From an uncultured Desulfovibrio sp. (lineage in GTDB: Bacteria; Desulfobacterota; Desulfovibrionia; Desulfovibrionales; Desulfovibrionaceae): 54,702 nucleotides of DNA. The stretch lies in assembly GCA_937926875.1 (NCBI GenBank), contig CALBAX010000045.1:1-54702 (forward strand), in the 5' to 3' direction. Numbering within the stretch: the stretch's first letter is position 1; every line of letters begins with the position of its first letter. Positions 17,584 through 24,289 of the stretch are shown here, one piece after another. The translations under genes were made by a program, and so were the position numbers. The notes beneath the pieces are model-generated. The model did no database searches and had not been told where the DNA came from. It saw only the letters and a list, made by a program, of their open reading frames with translations.

Positions 17584-19305
17584 CTAGCGGATGGTCAGTC
17601 GGATAGCGGCGGCCGTCGGCCATTCGAACTTGCTGAAGAACAGCAGCGCATCCTCCCGGCTGCCGGCAACGATCTGCAGCCGCCCTTCTTCAAGGCACTT
17701 CTCAAAAGATGTCCGGCGGCAGAACACCAGATCGAGGTCAGGCTTGGCCAGCCGTACGGCCACGTCTTCCCTGCCGGAGGGGGTTTCGTGGAATTCGGCC
17801 ACGCCCCGCCGGATCTCCAGCGCGCAGCGCTCCCCGTCCACCTCGAATGCCATGGACAGATGCAGGTCCAGGGTCTCGTCCCCCAGCAGCTGCATGCTCA
17901 TGCCGTCCAGCAGGCCCCTGGCGGGGAAACCGGCCGTGACGGCAGGATAGCCGCCATAGCTGAACCCGGCGCCGGGCGCCTTGCCTTCCAGCTCCAGAGC
18001 CGCACAAAGATACCAGTTGCGGATGTGGATGGCCGTCTGGGTATAGCCGATCTGGCGCATGGCCTGCGCCTTGAGCAGGCGGGCGTCCATGTCGTCGTTG
18101 TCCACACGGATGATGTACGTCGTCAGCTCGGCAGCCCAATGCCAGTCCCCTGCCTCACCGGCCTTGCGGGCTTCTGCCAGCACCTTGTCCCGGCCTCCCA
18201 TCAGGGCCAGATGCCTGCGGGCGGATTCCACCGGCGGCGTGGGTTGCAAGGTGGTGGGGTCACCGTCGAAGAAGCCCAGTTCCCCCTGGTAGATCTCCTG
18301 CACATGGGCGTATACGGCGCCATAATATTCGCCCAGCCAGCGATGCCTGGCCAGATGTTCGGGCAGGGCCACCATGTGGGCCAGTTCACGCGCCGTATAG
18401 CCGCGGTTCATCAGGCGGATGGTCTGGTCATAGACGTACTGGATGCCGTCACGGTACGAGCGCAGCACCTCCTCCACGGCCTCCTTGCCGTAGGTGGGCC
18501 GCCCATGGGCAGGCACCATGTATTCGGCGCCGAAGCTGCGCAACTTGTCCAGGCTCTTGTACCAGGTGCGGGGATTGCGGTAGCGGGTCCCGCGGATGGT
18601 GTGCAGGTTGGGGAAACATTCCCCCTGCACCACTTCGGCCGTATGCAGGATCCTGTAATCGGGCAGCCAGACGGCGATCTCGTCCTCGCATTCGCTGGGC
18701 ACCCAGAGCAGGTGCAGGCGGACACCGGCGATGGTGATGTCGAGGGTGTCCCGGAAGGTCAGGGTCGGCGCGATATAGCCGCAGGCATCCTTGCCCCGGA
18801 TGTTGTCGGGGCCGATGCCGTTGTTGATGCGGCCATCCTCGGCCACGGGCAGTTCCTGGCCGAAGGTGTAGGAATTGCGCAGGCCCAGGATGGTACCGAT
18901 GCCCGAGCTGGACTGCAGGGCCATGAAATAGGGCAAGGTCTCGTGCGAGATGATCTGGATACGGCCCGCGGCCACGTCTTCCGGAGAAGCGAAGGCGCGG
19001 ACGCCGAAGACATGGTCGGCATGGAAATGCGTATAGATCACGGCGACCACGGGCTTGTCGGTGATCTTGCGGAAGGCTTCCAGCACCCGGCGGCTCTTGA
19101 CCTCGCATTCGTTGGGGTCAATGATGATGATGCCGTCGTCCCCGACGATCATGGCCGGGCTGCCCAGACCGTAGCCATAGGCCAGGTAGACCTTGTCGGC
19201 GATATTGTAGACTTCGGGCGCCATGATGCGCGAATGCTCGATCAGGCCATCAGGGACGATGGGGGAATATTCATCATACACCGGACACATGGAATTGGTA
19301 GACAT
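17584..19305 (-). CDS. Metallo-beta-lactamase-fold alkyl sulfatase (type III, SdsA1/YjcS family)
   Basis: 573 residues from ATG 19305 with AGGAG upstream. The N-terminal zinc hydrolase domain has THFHADH at residues 92-98 (zinc ligands H93, H95, D97, H98), then HTAEVVQGECFPNLHTIRGT and the VPAHGRP histidine motif. A helical dimerisation domain (about 310-430) and a C-terminal SCP2-like lipid-binding domain (about 450-573) complete the SdsA1 architecture. The family hydrolyses primary or secondary alkyl sulfates to alcohol plus sulfate. Unlike Pseudomonas SdsA1, the N-terminus MSTNSMCPVYDEYSPIV has no signal peptide, so the enzyme should be cytoplasmic and need an importer; a DASS transporter follows 53 bases downstream. 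A sigma-54 promoter lies upstream. Confidence 0.9.
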   Translation of the reverse strand: MSTNSMCPVYDEYSPIVPDGLIEHSRIMAPEVYNIADKVYLAYGYGLGSPAMIVGDDGIIIIDPNECEVKSRRVLEAFRKITDKPVVAVIYTHFHADHVFGVRAFASPEDVAAGRIQIISHETLPYFMALQSSSGIGTILGLRNSYTFGQELPVAEDGRINNGIGPDNIRGKDACGYIAPTLTFRDTLDITIAGVRLHLLWVPSECEDEIAVWLPDYRILHTAEVVQGECFPNLHTIRGTRYRNPRTWYKSLDKLRSFGAEYMVPAHGRPTYGKEAVEEVLRSYRDGIQYVYDQTIRLMNRGYTARELAHMVALPEHLARHRWLGEYYGAVYAHVQEIYQGELGFFDGDPTTLQPTPPVESARRHLALMGGRDKVLAEARKAGEAGDWHWAAELTTYIIRVDNDDMDARLLKAQAMRQIGYTQTAIHIRNWYLCAALELEGKAPGAGFSYGGYPAVTAGFPARGLLDGMSMQLLGDETLDLHLSMAFEVDGERCALEIRRGVAEFHETPSGREDVAVRLAKPDLDLVFCRRTSFEKCLEEGRLQIVAGSREDALLFFSKFEWPTAAAIRLTIR

Positions 19306-19344
19306 GGCATGCTCCTGTGGGTTGAAGGATTATGCCCTTCTCCT

Positions 19345-19360
19345 AGCAAGACATGTACCA
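19345..19360 (-). promoter_or_regulatory. Sigma-54 (-24/-12) promoter of the sulfatase-transporter operon
   Basis: The minus strand reads TGGTACATGTCTTGCT. It fits TGGYACRNNNNTTGCW at every defined position, with the essential GG and GC at correct spacing. Transcription would start near 19335, about 30 bases before the sulfatase ATG. A sigma-54 activator is encoded immediately upstream. Confidence 0.85.
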
Positions 19361-19365
19361 ATATA

Positions 19366-19381
19366 TAACACACTGAAATAA
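19366..19381 (-). promoter_or_regulatory. IHF-like site between enhancers and promoter
   Basis: On the minus strand TTTCAGTGTGTTA fits the IHF consensus WATCARNNNNTTR with one mismatch, in an AT-rich stretch just upstream of the -24 element. DNA bending here would bring the enhancer-bound activator to the polymerase. Confidence 0.45.
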
Positions 19382-19405
19382 AAAGAATTTTATAAATATA
19401 GGCAT

Positions 19406-19453
19406 AAAAATTCCCGATTCTGGAAATATGTTTTCCAGAATCGGGAATTTTTT
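19406..19453 (-). terminator. Terminator of the sigma-54 activator gene, overlapping two enhancer boxes
   Basis: A perfect stem of at least 17 bp (ATTCCCGATTCTGGAAA / TTTCCAGAATCGGGAAT) with a short loop and flanking A/T runs that give a U tail in both directions. It lies right after the activator stop (19471-19473) and is built from two opposed copies of the 15-bp enhancer palindrome. Confidence 0.75.
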
Positions 19454-19466
19454 CCAGGATCAGGAA
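19411..19466. promoter_or_regulatory. Three 15-bp palindromes, candidate enhancer (UAS) for the sigma-54 activator
   Basis: TTCCCGATTCTGGAA (19411-19425), TTCCAGAATCGGGAA (19433-19447) and TTCCAGGATCAGGAA (19452-19466) are three copies of one near-palindrome, consensus TTCCAGRATCRGGAA. Centres are 22 and 19 bp apart, close to two helical turns, so bound dimers would lie on one face. They lie 50-120 bp upstream of the -24 box, the usual enhancer distance. The third copy ends 4 bases before the activator stop codon. Confidence 0.75.
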
Positions 19467-19470
19467 TTTT

Positions 19471-22083
19471 TCAGCGCCTGCCGATACCATAGCGGTGCAG
19501 GACCGCATACAGGGTGGAACGCTTCATCTTCAGGATGCTTTCGGCACCATCAGGCCCGCAGATCCGGTTATGCGTCAGTTGCAGGACATGCCGGATATAG
19601 CGCTCTTTCAGGGTCTCCATGGAAGGCAGGTCGTCCATCAGCCCTTCCGTCACCTTCGAACGGCCTTCGGGATACTCCCGCGGCCCGATCCCCGGTATCC
19701 CGTCCCGGGAGAGGATGACCATCCGTTCCACAAAATTTTTGAGCTCCCTGATGTTCCCCGGCCAGGTGTGGGCACACAGGCGCCCGATGGTCTCTTCATC
19801 CAGGCCCCGGAACGCCACATGATGCTGCTGTGCGTAATGCAGGGCGAACTTCTGGGCCAGATCGGTGATCAGGGGCGCATTGCCCCGCAGCGGCGGGATA
19901 TTGATGGGGATGACGGCCAGCCGGTAATACAGGTCCTCCCGGAACTGCCCGTCCTGCACCATCTGCCAGAGGTTGCGGTGCGTGGCCCCGATGATGCGGA
20001 AATCGGAATGCTGCTCGCGTATGCCCCCCACCCGGGTGAAGTTCTTTTCCTGGAGGACACGCAGCAGCTTGACCTGCATGGACAGGGGGATGTCCCCCAC
20101 TTCGTCGATGAAGAGCGTCCCTTCGTGGGCCACCTCTATCAAGCCGATCTTTTGCTGCACGGCACCGGTGAACGAGCCTTTCTCATGTCCGAAAAGCGTG
20201 CTCTCAAAAAGGCTTTCCGTCATGCTCGAAGGCTGGATGGCCACGAACTTCCCCCGCCTGCCGCTGTGCCGGTGCAGATAGCGGGCCAGCACCTCCTTGC
20301 CGACCCCGGTCTCGCCCAGCAACAGTACCGGGACGTCCGTATGGGCCACCCTGTTGGCGATGTCCCTTACCGGTGCCGGGATGTTCTCCCAGTACAGCCG
20401 GGCCGAGCCGCCGGGGCCTTCCGCTGCTGCCGCCGGCTCCGGCCGTGCCTGCACCTGCTCCAGGCACGGTGTGCTCATGGCAAGCGCGAAATGGGTCATG
20501 AACATCCAGCACAGACGTTCAAGACCGTGATCCCCCAGCTGGGGCAGGACGCTCTCCAGATACAGGTTGTCGGCATAGGCCAGATAACGTTCCCCGCGGA
20601 AGGACGGCAGGCAGACGAAGCTCTTGCCCTGGACGAAAAAGCTCCGGCCGAGCTTTTCCATGTTTTCCAGCATGAGCAGCAGACCGCCCGTAAAGGCCGC
20701 GCTGCGGCTGGCTTCGAGATTGTTGTCCGCCAGCACCTGCAGGCCGCCGTGCGGCAGGATGCGGAACAGGGCCGACCGTTCACATTGCAGGACTTGCTGC
20801 AGCCCCTGAAGGAAAAAGCTGAAATATTCCTTTTTGTCGTTGCCCACCTCGCAGGCTTCCAGCACGTTGCGGGCCTGTTCTTCCATGCGGGACTGCAGGG
20901 CCGTGCAGCTCAGGCCATGCTGGGAACAGCTGGGACTGGCGAAAAAGAGGTCGGCTGCCTTCCTGTAGCACAAGGCTTCCTCTTTCCGGCCCGCAGAGGT
21001 CAGGATGCGGGCCAGCTCACGCCGGGTCAGGGCCAGTTCCCGCTGGTTCTCCACCTTTTCCAGCCGGGCCAGACTTTCCTGCAACAGGGCAAGCACCCTG
21101 TCTCCCTGCCCCGGCTCGCCTTCCAGCAGCAGGGCCTCGAAACGGCGCGCGGCTCCCTGCAGATGCATGTTGTTCCCTTCCCACAGCCGGGCGATGACCT
21201 GCATCAGGGCATAGCCGGGCACGTCTTCGAGGCCGGCACGCCGGTATTCCCACAGCAGTTCCAGCAGCCACGGATAACCGTAGTACGAACGTCGCGCCAC
21301 CAGCGCATCCTGGAAAAGAGCCGTCTGCCGGAAACACTGGTACGAGGCCCCGATGGCGCCGCGGCTATAATGGTAGTACGCGAGCACACGGAACAGGAAA
21401 GAATGGAGCATGGGCATGAAAAACGCGCTGGAGCAGGAAAGCACCCTGTCCAGATAACGCAGGGCATCACCGGGACGTCCTGCGGAGCACAACAGGTTCC
21501 CGAGCTGGGTGCACAACCACATCTCGCCCAGGCGGTCGTTGTCCTGCCGTGCCTTTTTCAGACGCCGTTCCAGTCCTGCCAGGCCTTCATGGATGTTCCC
21601 GGTGAGCACGGATGCCGCTGCCGCCACCACGGAGGCACAGACGCTGATATAAAGGTTGCCTATCCGCCCCGGAGCCGCCTGCATCCGCCGGTGCTGGTGC
21701 ATGCAATTGTTCAGGTCGCCCCGTGTGGCGTGATAGATCACCCGGCTGGCCACCAGCAATGCCCGTATGTCGCTGTCGCCCAGGGCTTCCGCTGCGGCCA
21801 GGGCCCGGGCAAGGGCATCATAGCGTTTTTTGCAGGTACAGCGCATGGCGAACCATAGGCCGAGCATCACGTCTGCCACGATACCGGTACGGATATCGCC
21901 CATCCGGGACGCATTGGCATGCAGGCGGGCATGCAGGCGCAACGTGGGCCGCAAAGGACGGCAGGGCGACGCCAGGAAAGCTTCCATCAGCGACAGGCTG
22001 ATGATGTTCCATGTGCGCAGCTGCTCCGTGTCCGCGCCGGACAGGTCCATATCCAGCATCTCCATCAGGCAGAGCCGCAACAC
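19471..22083 (-). CDS. Sigma-54 dependent transcriptional activator with TPR-like and GAF-like sensor domains
   Basis: 870 residues if it starts at the GTG read from 22083, chosen because GGAGGAGG lies 7-8 bases upstream; the frame stays open to a TTG at 22251, but that extra part runs through AT-rich repeat DNA. Domains: helical TPR/LuxR-like repeats (about 30-390), a GAF-like segment (about 410-535), an AAA+ domain with Walker A GETGVGKE (590-597), GSFTGA (636-641, a Ser variant of the sigma-54 contact loop GAFTGA), Walker B GTLFIDEVGD and FREDLYYRL, and a C-terminal Fis-type HTH ending LKMKRSTLYAVLHRYGIGRR. No receiver domain, so it probably senses a ligand or partner protein. The adjacent sulfatase promoter is its likely target. 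Confidence 0.88.
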   Translation of the reverse strand: MLRLCLMEMLDMDLSGADTEQLRTWNIISLSLMEAFLASPCRPLRPTLRLHARLHANASRMGDIRTGIVADVMLGLWFAMRCTCKKRYDALARALAAAEALGDSDIRALLVASRVIYHATRGDLNNCMHQHRRMQAAPGRIGNLYISVCASVVAAAASVLTGNIHEGLAGLERRLKKARQDNDRLGEMWLCTQLGNLLCSAGRPGDALRYLDRVLSCSSAFFMPMLHSFLFRVLAYYHYSRGAIGASYQCFRQTALFQDALVARRSYYGYPWLLELLWEYRRAGLEDVPGYALMQVIARLWEGNNMHLQGAARRFEALLLEGEPGQGDRVLALLQESLARLEKVENQRELALTRRELARILTSAGRKEEALCYRKAADLFFASPSCSQHGLSCTALQSRMEEQARNVLEACEVGNDKKEYFSFFLQGLQQVLQCERSALFRILPHGGLQVLADNNLEASRSAAFTGGLLLMLENMEKLGRSFFVQGKSFVCLPSFRGERYLAYADNLYLESVLPQLGDHGLERLCWMFMTHFALAMSTPCLEQVQARPEPAAAAEGPGGSARLYWENIPAPVRDIANRVAHTDVPVLLLGETGVGKEVLARYLHRHSGRRGKFVAIQPSSMTESLFESTLFGHEKGSFTGAVQQKIGLIEVAHEGTLFIDEVGDIPLSMQVKLLRVLQEKNFTRVGGIREQHSDFRIIGATHRNLWQMVQDGQFREDLYYRLAVIPINIPPLRGNAPLITDLAQKFALHYAQQHHVAFRGLDEETIGRLCAHTWPGNIRELKNFVERMVILSRDGIPGIGPREYPEGRSKVTEGLMDDLPSMETLKERYIRHVLQLTHNRICGPDGAESILKMKRSTLYAVLHRYGIGRR

Positions 22084-22157
22084 GAAGATGCCCTCCTCCC
22101 AATGCGCTTCGGAAAAACGGCGCAGGCCGTATTCTGATTCATAGCGTAATAACCGAG

Positions 22158-22204
22158 GGGATAAAAGTGGGATAACCAGGGATGAGCCGGGATATACCGG
22201 GAAG
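22158..22204. repeat. Helically phased GGGAT repeats at the presumed prophage left end
   Basis: GGGATA, GGGATA, GGGATG, GGGATA and GGGAAG start at 22158, 22169, 22179, 22189 and 22199, i.e. spaced 11, 10, 10 and 10 bp. A palindrome GCAAT TTT ATTGC follows at 22212-22224. The block lies between the activator gene and the last prophage gene, so it may be transposase binding sites of the left end or operators of the activator gene. Confidence 0.5.
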
Positions 22205-22242
22205 ACACTTTGCAATTTTATTGCGTGGGATGAAAATAGAAG

Positions 22243-22265
22243 GGGAGGCAAAAGCCTCCCTTTTT
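22243..22265 (-). terminator. Hairpin terminator at the end of the early prophage operon
   Basis: GGGAGGC AAAA GCCTCCC followed on the plus strand by TTTTT and on the minus strand by a C/T-rich tail. It lies about 30 bases past the stop of the last leftward prophage gene and probably ends that transcript; the plus-strand T run also makes it a barrier to incoming host transcription. Confidence 0.65.
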
Positions 22266-22295
22266 CGTCTTTGCAAAGCAGGTCACTGTACGTTC

Positions 22296-22598
22296 TTAGA
22301 TGGGATTCGCGTCTGGCCGAAGAGTCTCTTCAGGCTGTCGGCACATCATGGGTCTGGGGCCGTAGGGGGTGTTCTCCCACATCTGGGTAAGCCCACCGTA
22401 GGATCGTTGACTGTACTCTTCTTCCATCGCGAGATACCGGTATCCTTCGACACAGATCGTCCGAAATTTGGATGCAGGTCTCCCGCCCTCGTATTCGGCA
22501 TCAAGCTGCTGCATCCGCACCTCTTCGCATCCAGAGAGCGATCCGGCCAGTACCAGCAGGGCTATCACCAGTACCCGCATGAGGCCGTCCATCCCCAT
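22296..22598 (-). CDS. Small prophage lipoprotein
   Basis: 100 residues from ATG 22598 (GGGAGGA upstream). After MGMDGLM a hydrophobic segment RVLVIALLVLAGSLSGC gives a lipobox S-L-S-G-C (Cys24). The mature part (EEVRMQQLDAEYEGG...) has further cysteines in TICVEG and MMCRQP and no family I recognise. It starts one base after the HU-like gene stop, so it is the last gene of the early operon. Mu-like phages sometimes carry surface lipoproteins that block superinfection; that role here is a guess. Confidence 0.75.
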   Translation of the reverse strand: MGMDGLMRVLVIALLVLAGSLSGCEEVRMQQLDAEYEGGRPASKFRTICVEGYRYLAMEEEYSQRSYGGLTQMWENTPYGPRPMMCRQPEETLRPDANPI

Positions 22599-22599
22599 G

Positions 22600-22923
22600 T
22601 TACTCGATCCTCCCGAGCAGCTTTTTCCCGGCATTGAACGTCACACCACGCTTGGGTGGAAGGGACATAGGCTCGCCTGTACGCGGGTTACGCCCCATGC
22701 GGGCGGCCCGTGCTTTTACCTTCAGGCGGCCGATGCCCGGCAGCGTCACGTCATCCCCGGCAGCCAGTCGTGCAGCGCAGGCTTCGGCCAGAGCATCCAG
22801 GACAACTTCCACGTCCACGGCGTGGAGATCGCGGGCGTCTTCCTCGCGTGTGATGCGCAGCACGTCCTTGATCAGTTCCGCCTTGGTGACCAGATGGGGG
22901 CGCTGTGTCTGTTCCTGACTCAT
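22600..22923 (-). CDS. HU/IHF-family DNA-binding protein
   Basis: 107 residues. An N-terminal helical part (LVTKAELIKDVLRI ... VVLDALAEACAARLAAGDDV) is followed by TLPGIGRLKVKARAARMGRN-PRTGEPM, the beta-arm motif with the conserved R-N-P-R-T-G that intercalates in the minor groove, then VTFNAGKKLLGRI. HU-family proteins bend DNA; Mu transposition needs host HU/IHF, so this phage may bring its own. Overlaps the Mor-like gene by 4 bases. Confidence 0.92.
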   Translation of the reverse strand: MSQEQTQRPHLVTKAELIKDVLRITREEDARDLHAVDVEVVLDALAEACAARLAAGDDVTLPGIGRLKVKARAARMGRNPRTGEPMSLPPKRGVTFNAGKKLLGRIE

Positions 22924-23258
22924 TGATCTTCCTCCTGTAACAAAACCCCGGGCAAGACGCCCTGACGTAGGCGCCGCCGGGAACGTTCCGCGCGGATGAC
23001 CTGATAAAGCGTCGATTCGCTCAACTTGTACCGCGCACGCAATTCCAGAACATTGTCGCCGGTGTATTCGTCAAAAATCCTGGCATCCCGGCGAGCCTTG
23101 TCCTTCGGCAAATAGATTTGCTCGCCCCCGAACTCCAACGCGATGCGCGTGGTGACCCGGCGGGCGAGCGTGGTGGTGCCATTCGCGAGCTCTTCCTCGA
23201 TGATGGCCTCTATCTGATTCAGCAGGTCTGAGCCGCGGTTAGTGCCGGACCTCGCCAC
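22920..23258 (-). CDS. mor: Mor-type transcription activator
   Basis: 112 residues. It has the Mor/C family pattern: LLNQIEAIIEEELANGTTT, GGEQIYLPKDKARRDARIFD and the HTH YTGDNVLELRARYKLSESTL-YQVI. In Mu, Mor switches on the middle promoter and C the late promoters; only one such gene is seen here, so it may do both. It lies in the early leftward operon, overlapping the gp16-like gene by 20 bases. Its likely targets are the repeated promoter elements at 39919 and 52407. Confidence 0.92.
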   Translation of the reverse strand: MARSGTNRGSDLLNQIEAIIEEELANGTTTLARRVTTRIALEFGGEQIYLPKDKARRDARIFDEYTGDNVLELRARYKLSESTLYQVIRAERSRRRLRQGVLPGVLLQEEDQ

Positions 23259-23742
23259 AACCGCCTCCGATTATGGGAAGCCCGTCCAGCATGGGCGGCG
23301 CATCCTGCTCCTTCAGGACCGACAGGCAAATTTCTCGCTTCCGGGGATCGTCGCAGCGGTCGAGCCACCGTTTCAGGGTCTCGATAACAAGGGAGAGCTG
23401 CTTTGTGCTGGCGTCAGCTAGGCCACCCCCTGTGATACGGCGCACATAGGTGCCGAGGGCCTTCTCGGATCTGTCCCGGACGATGCCGCAATCGGCCATA
23501 GTCAGCCAGAGGGCGCGGATTTTCTTCGCCTGCGGATCATCCACAAGGCGGGCGCCCTTATGGATGGCCTGGGGTGCGAAGCCGCGCCGCTTCAGTTCTT
23601 CCATAACGCGCCACTGCTCGCGGGCGTTTGTGTCCCGCAGAGAGTTTTTTCCGATCGTATCGACCAGAAACATACGGTAGGTTTCATCATCCATGCCGAG
23701 CCGTGCCTTGGCCATGTGGATCATGCCGATCAGCTTGCTCAT
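23239..23742 (-). CDS. Mu gp16-type phage regulatory protein (DUF1018)
   Basis: 167 residues. The start MSKLIGMIHMAKARLGMDDETYRMFL and KNSLRDTNAREQWRVMEELKRRGF are characteristic of the gp16/DUF1018 family found next to mor in Mu-like phages, followed by a region with KKIRALWLTMADCGIVRD-RSEKAL-TYVRRITG. The family is thought to be regulatory but its biochemical role is unknown. Follows Gam by 9 bases. Confidence 0.88.
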   Translation of the reverse strand: MSKLIGMIHMAKARLGMDDETYRMFLVDTIGKNSLRDTNAREQWRVMEELKRRGFAPQAIHKGARLVDDPQAKKIRALWLTMADCGIVRDRSEKALGTYVRRITGGGLADASTKQLSLVIETLKRWLDRCDDPRKREICLSVLKEQDAPPMLDGLPIIGGGCGEVRH

Positions 23743-23751
23743 GTCGTCCCC

Positions 23752-24273
23752 CTATGTCCGGTTTCCTTCCAGCTCTGTTTCGTTGAGCTCGTAGAAAAAG
23801 CCGTCTTCCTGCACCAGCTTGCAGCCCACATCCGCCAGCGTGTTGGGGCCGAGGGTGCGCAGGGATTCCTTGTCCACTTCTTCCTTGATGCGGATGCAGT
23901 TGGTCATGCCACGCTCCTTGAGAACGCCCAGCACCCGTTCCCAAGTCATTTTTTTGATGGTCCGCAGGCTGGACGAGACTCTGAAACCGATGGTGCCGAA
24001 AGTCAGCTCGCGGGACTTGCGGCCCTTGAACAACTCTTCCCGCCGGGCCAGTGCGAACTGCATAAGCGCCTGCTCGCGAGCTTCGATGTCTTTTTTCAGC
24101 GGTTCACAGCGGGCGGCGCATTCTGTTTTCAGTTTGTCCACGTCTTCCTTGAGGGCGATCTCATGCAGACTGATCTGACGCTTGCGGGCGGCTATTTCGG
24201 CCAGGATGGCGTCGGCGTCTTCCACGGTGTTCACAACAGGGATATTGAGGACAGGTTTCACACGCTTCGTCAT
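23752..24273 (-). CDS. gam: Gam-family host-nuclease inhibitor
   Basis: 173 residues from ATG 24273 (AAGGAG upstream); the frame is open further up but overlaps the ATPase gene. The sequence has the Mu Gam pattern: VEDADAILAEIAARKRQISL, a long coiled-coil helix (about residues 30-95), then SRELTFGTIGFRVSSSLRTI-KKMTWERVLGVLKERG. Gam is a Ku-like homodimer that binds DNA ends and protects them from exonuclease. Position behind the transposition ATPase agrees with this. Confidence 0.93.
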   Translation of the reverse strand: MTKRVKPVLNIPVVNTVEDADAILAEIAARKRQISLHEIALKEDVDKLKTECAARCEPLKKDIEAREQALMQFALARREELFKGRKSRELTFGTIGFRVSSSLRTIKKMTWERVLGVLKERGMTNCIRIKEEVDKESLRTLGPNTLADVGCKLVQEDGFFYELNETELEGNRT

Positions 24274-24289
24274 GGTTTTTCTCCTTATT

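Noticed and set aside
17788..19368. Plus-strand open frame opposite the alkylsulfatase
   Set aside because: Mirror of the sulfatase codons and runs through its promoter; no recognisable motif.
22158..22204. CRISPR-like array
   Set aside because: Units are only 10-11 bp with no unique spacers and no cas genes.
22084..22251. N-terminal extension of the sigma-54 activator to a TTG at 22251
   Set aside because: The extra codons translate AT-rich phased repeats and end in a terminator hairpin; GTG 22083 has a strong RBS. Kept as an alternative only, because the part nearest the start looks somewhat protein-like.
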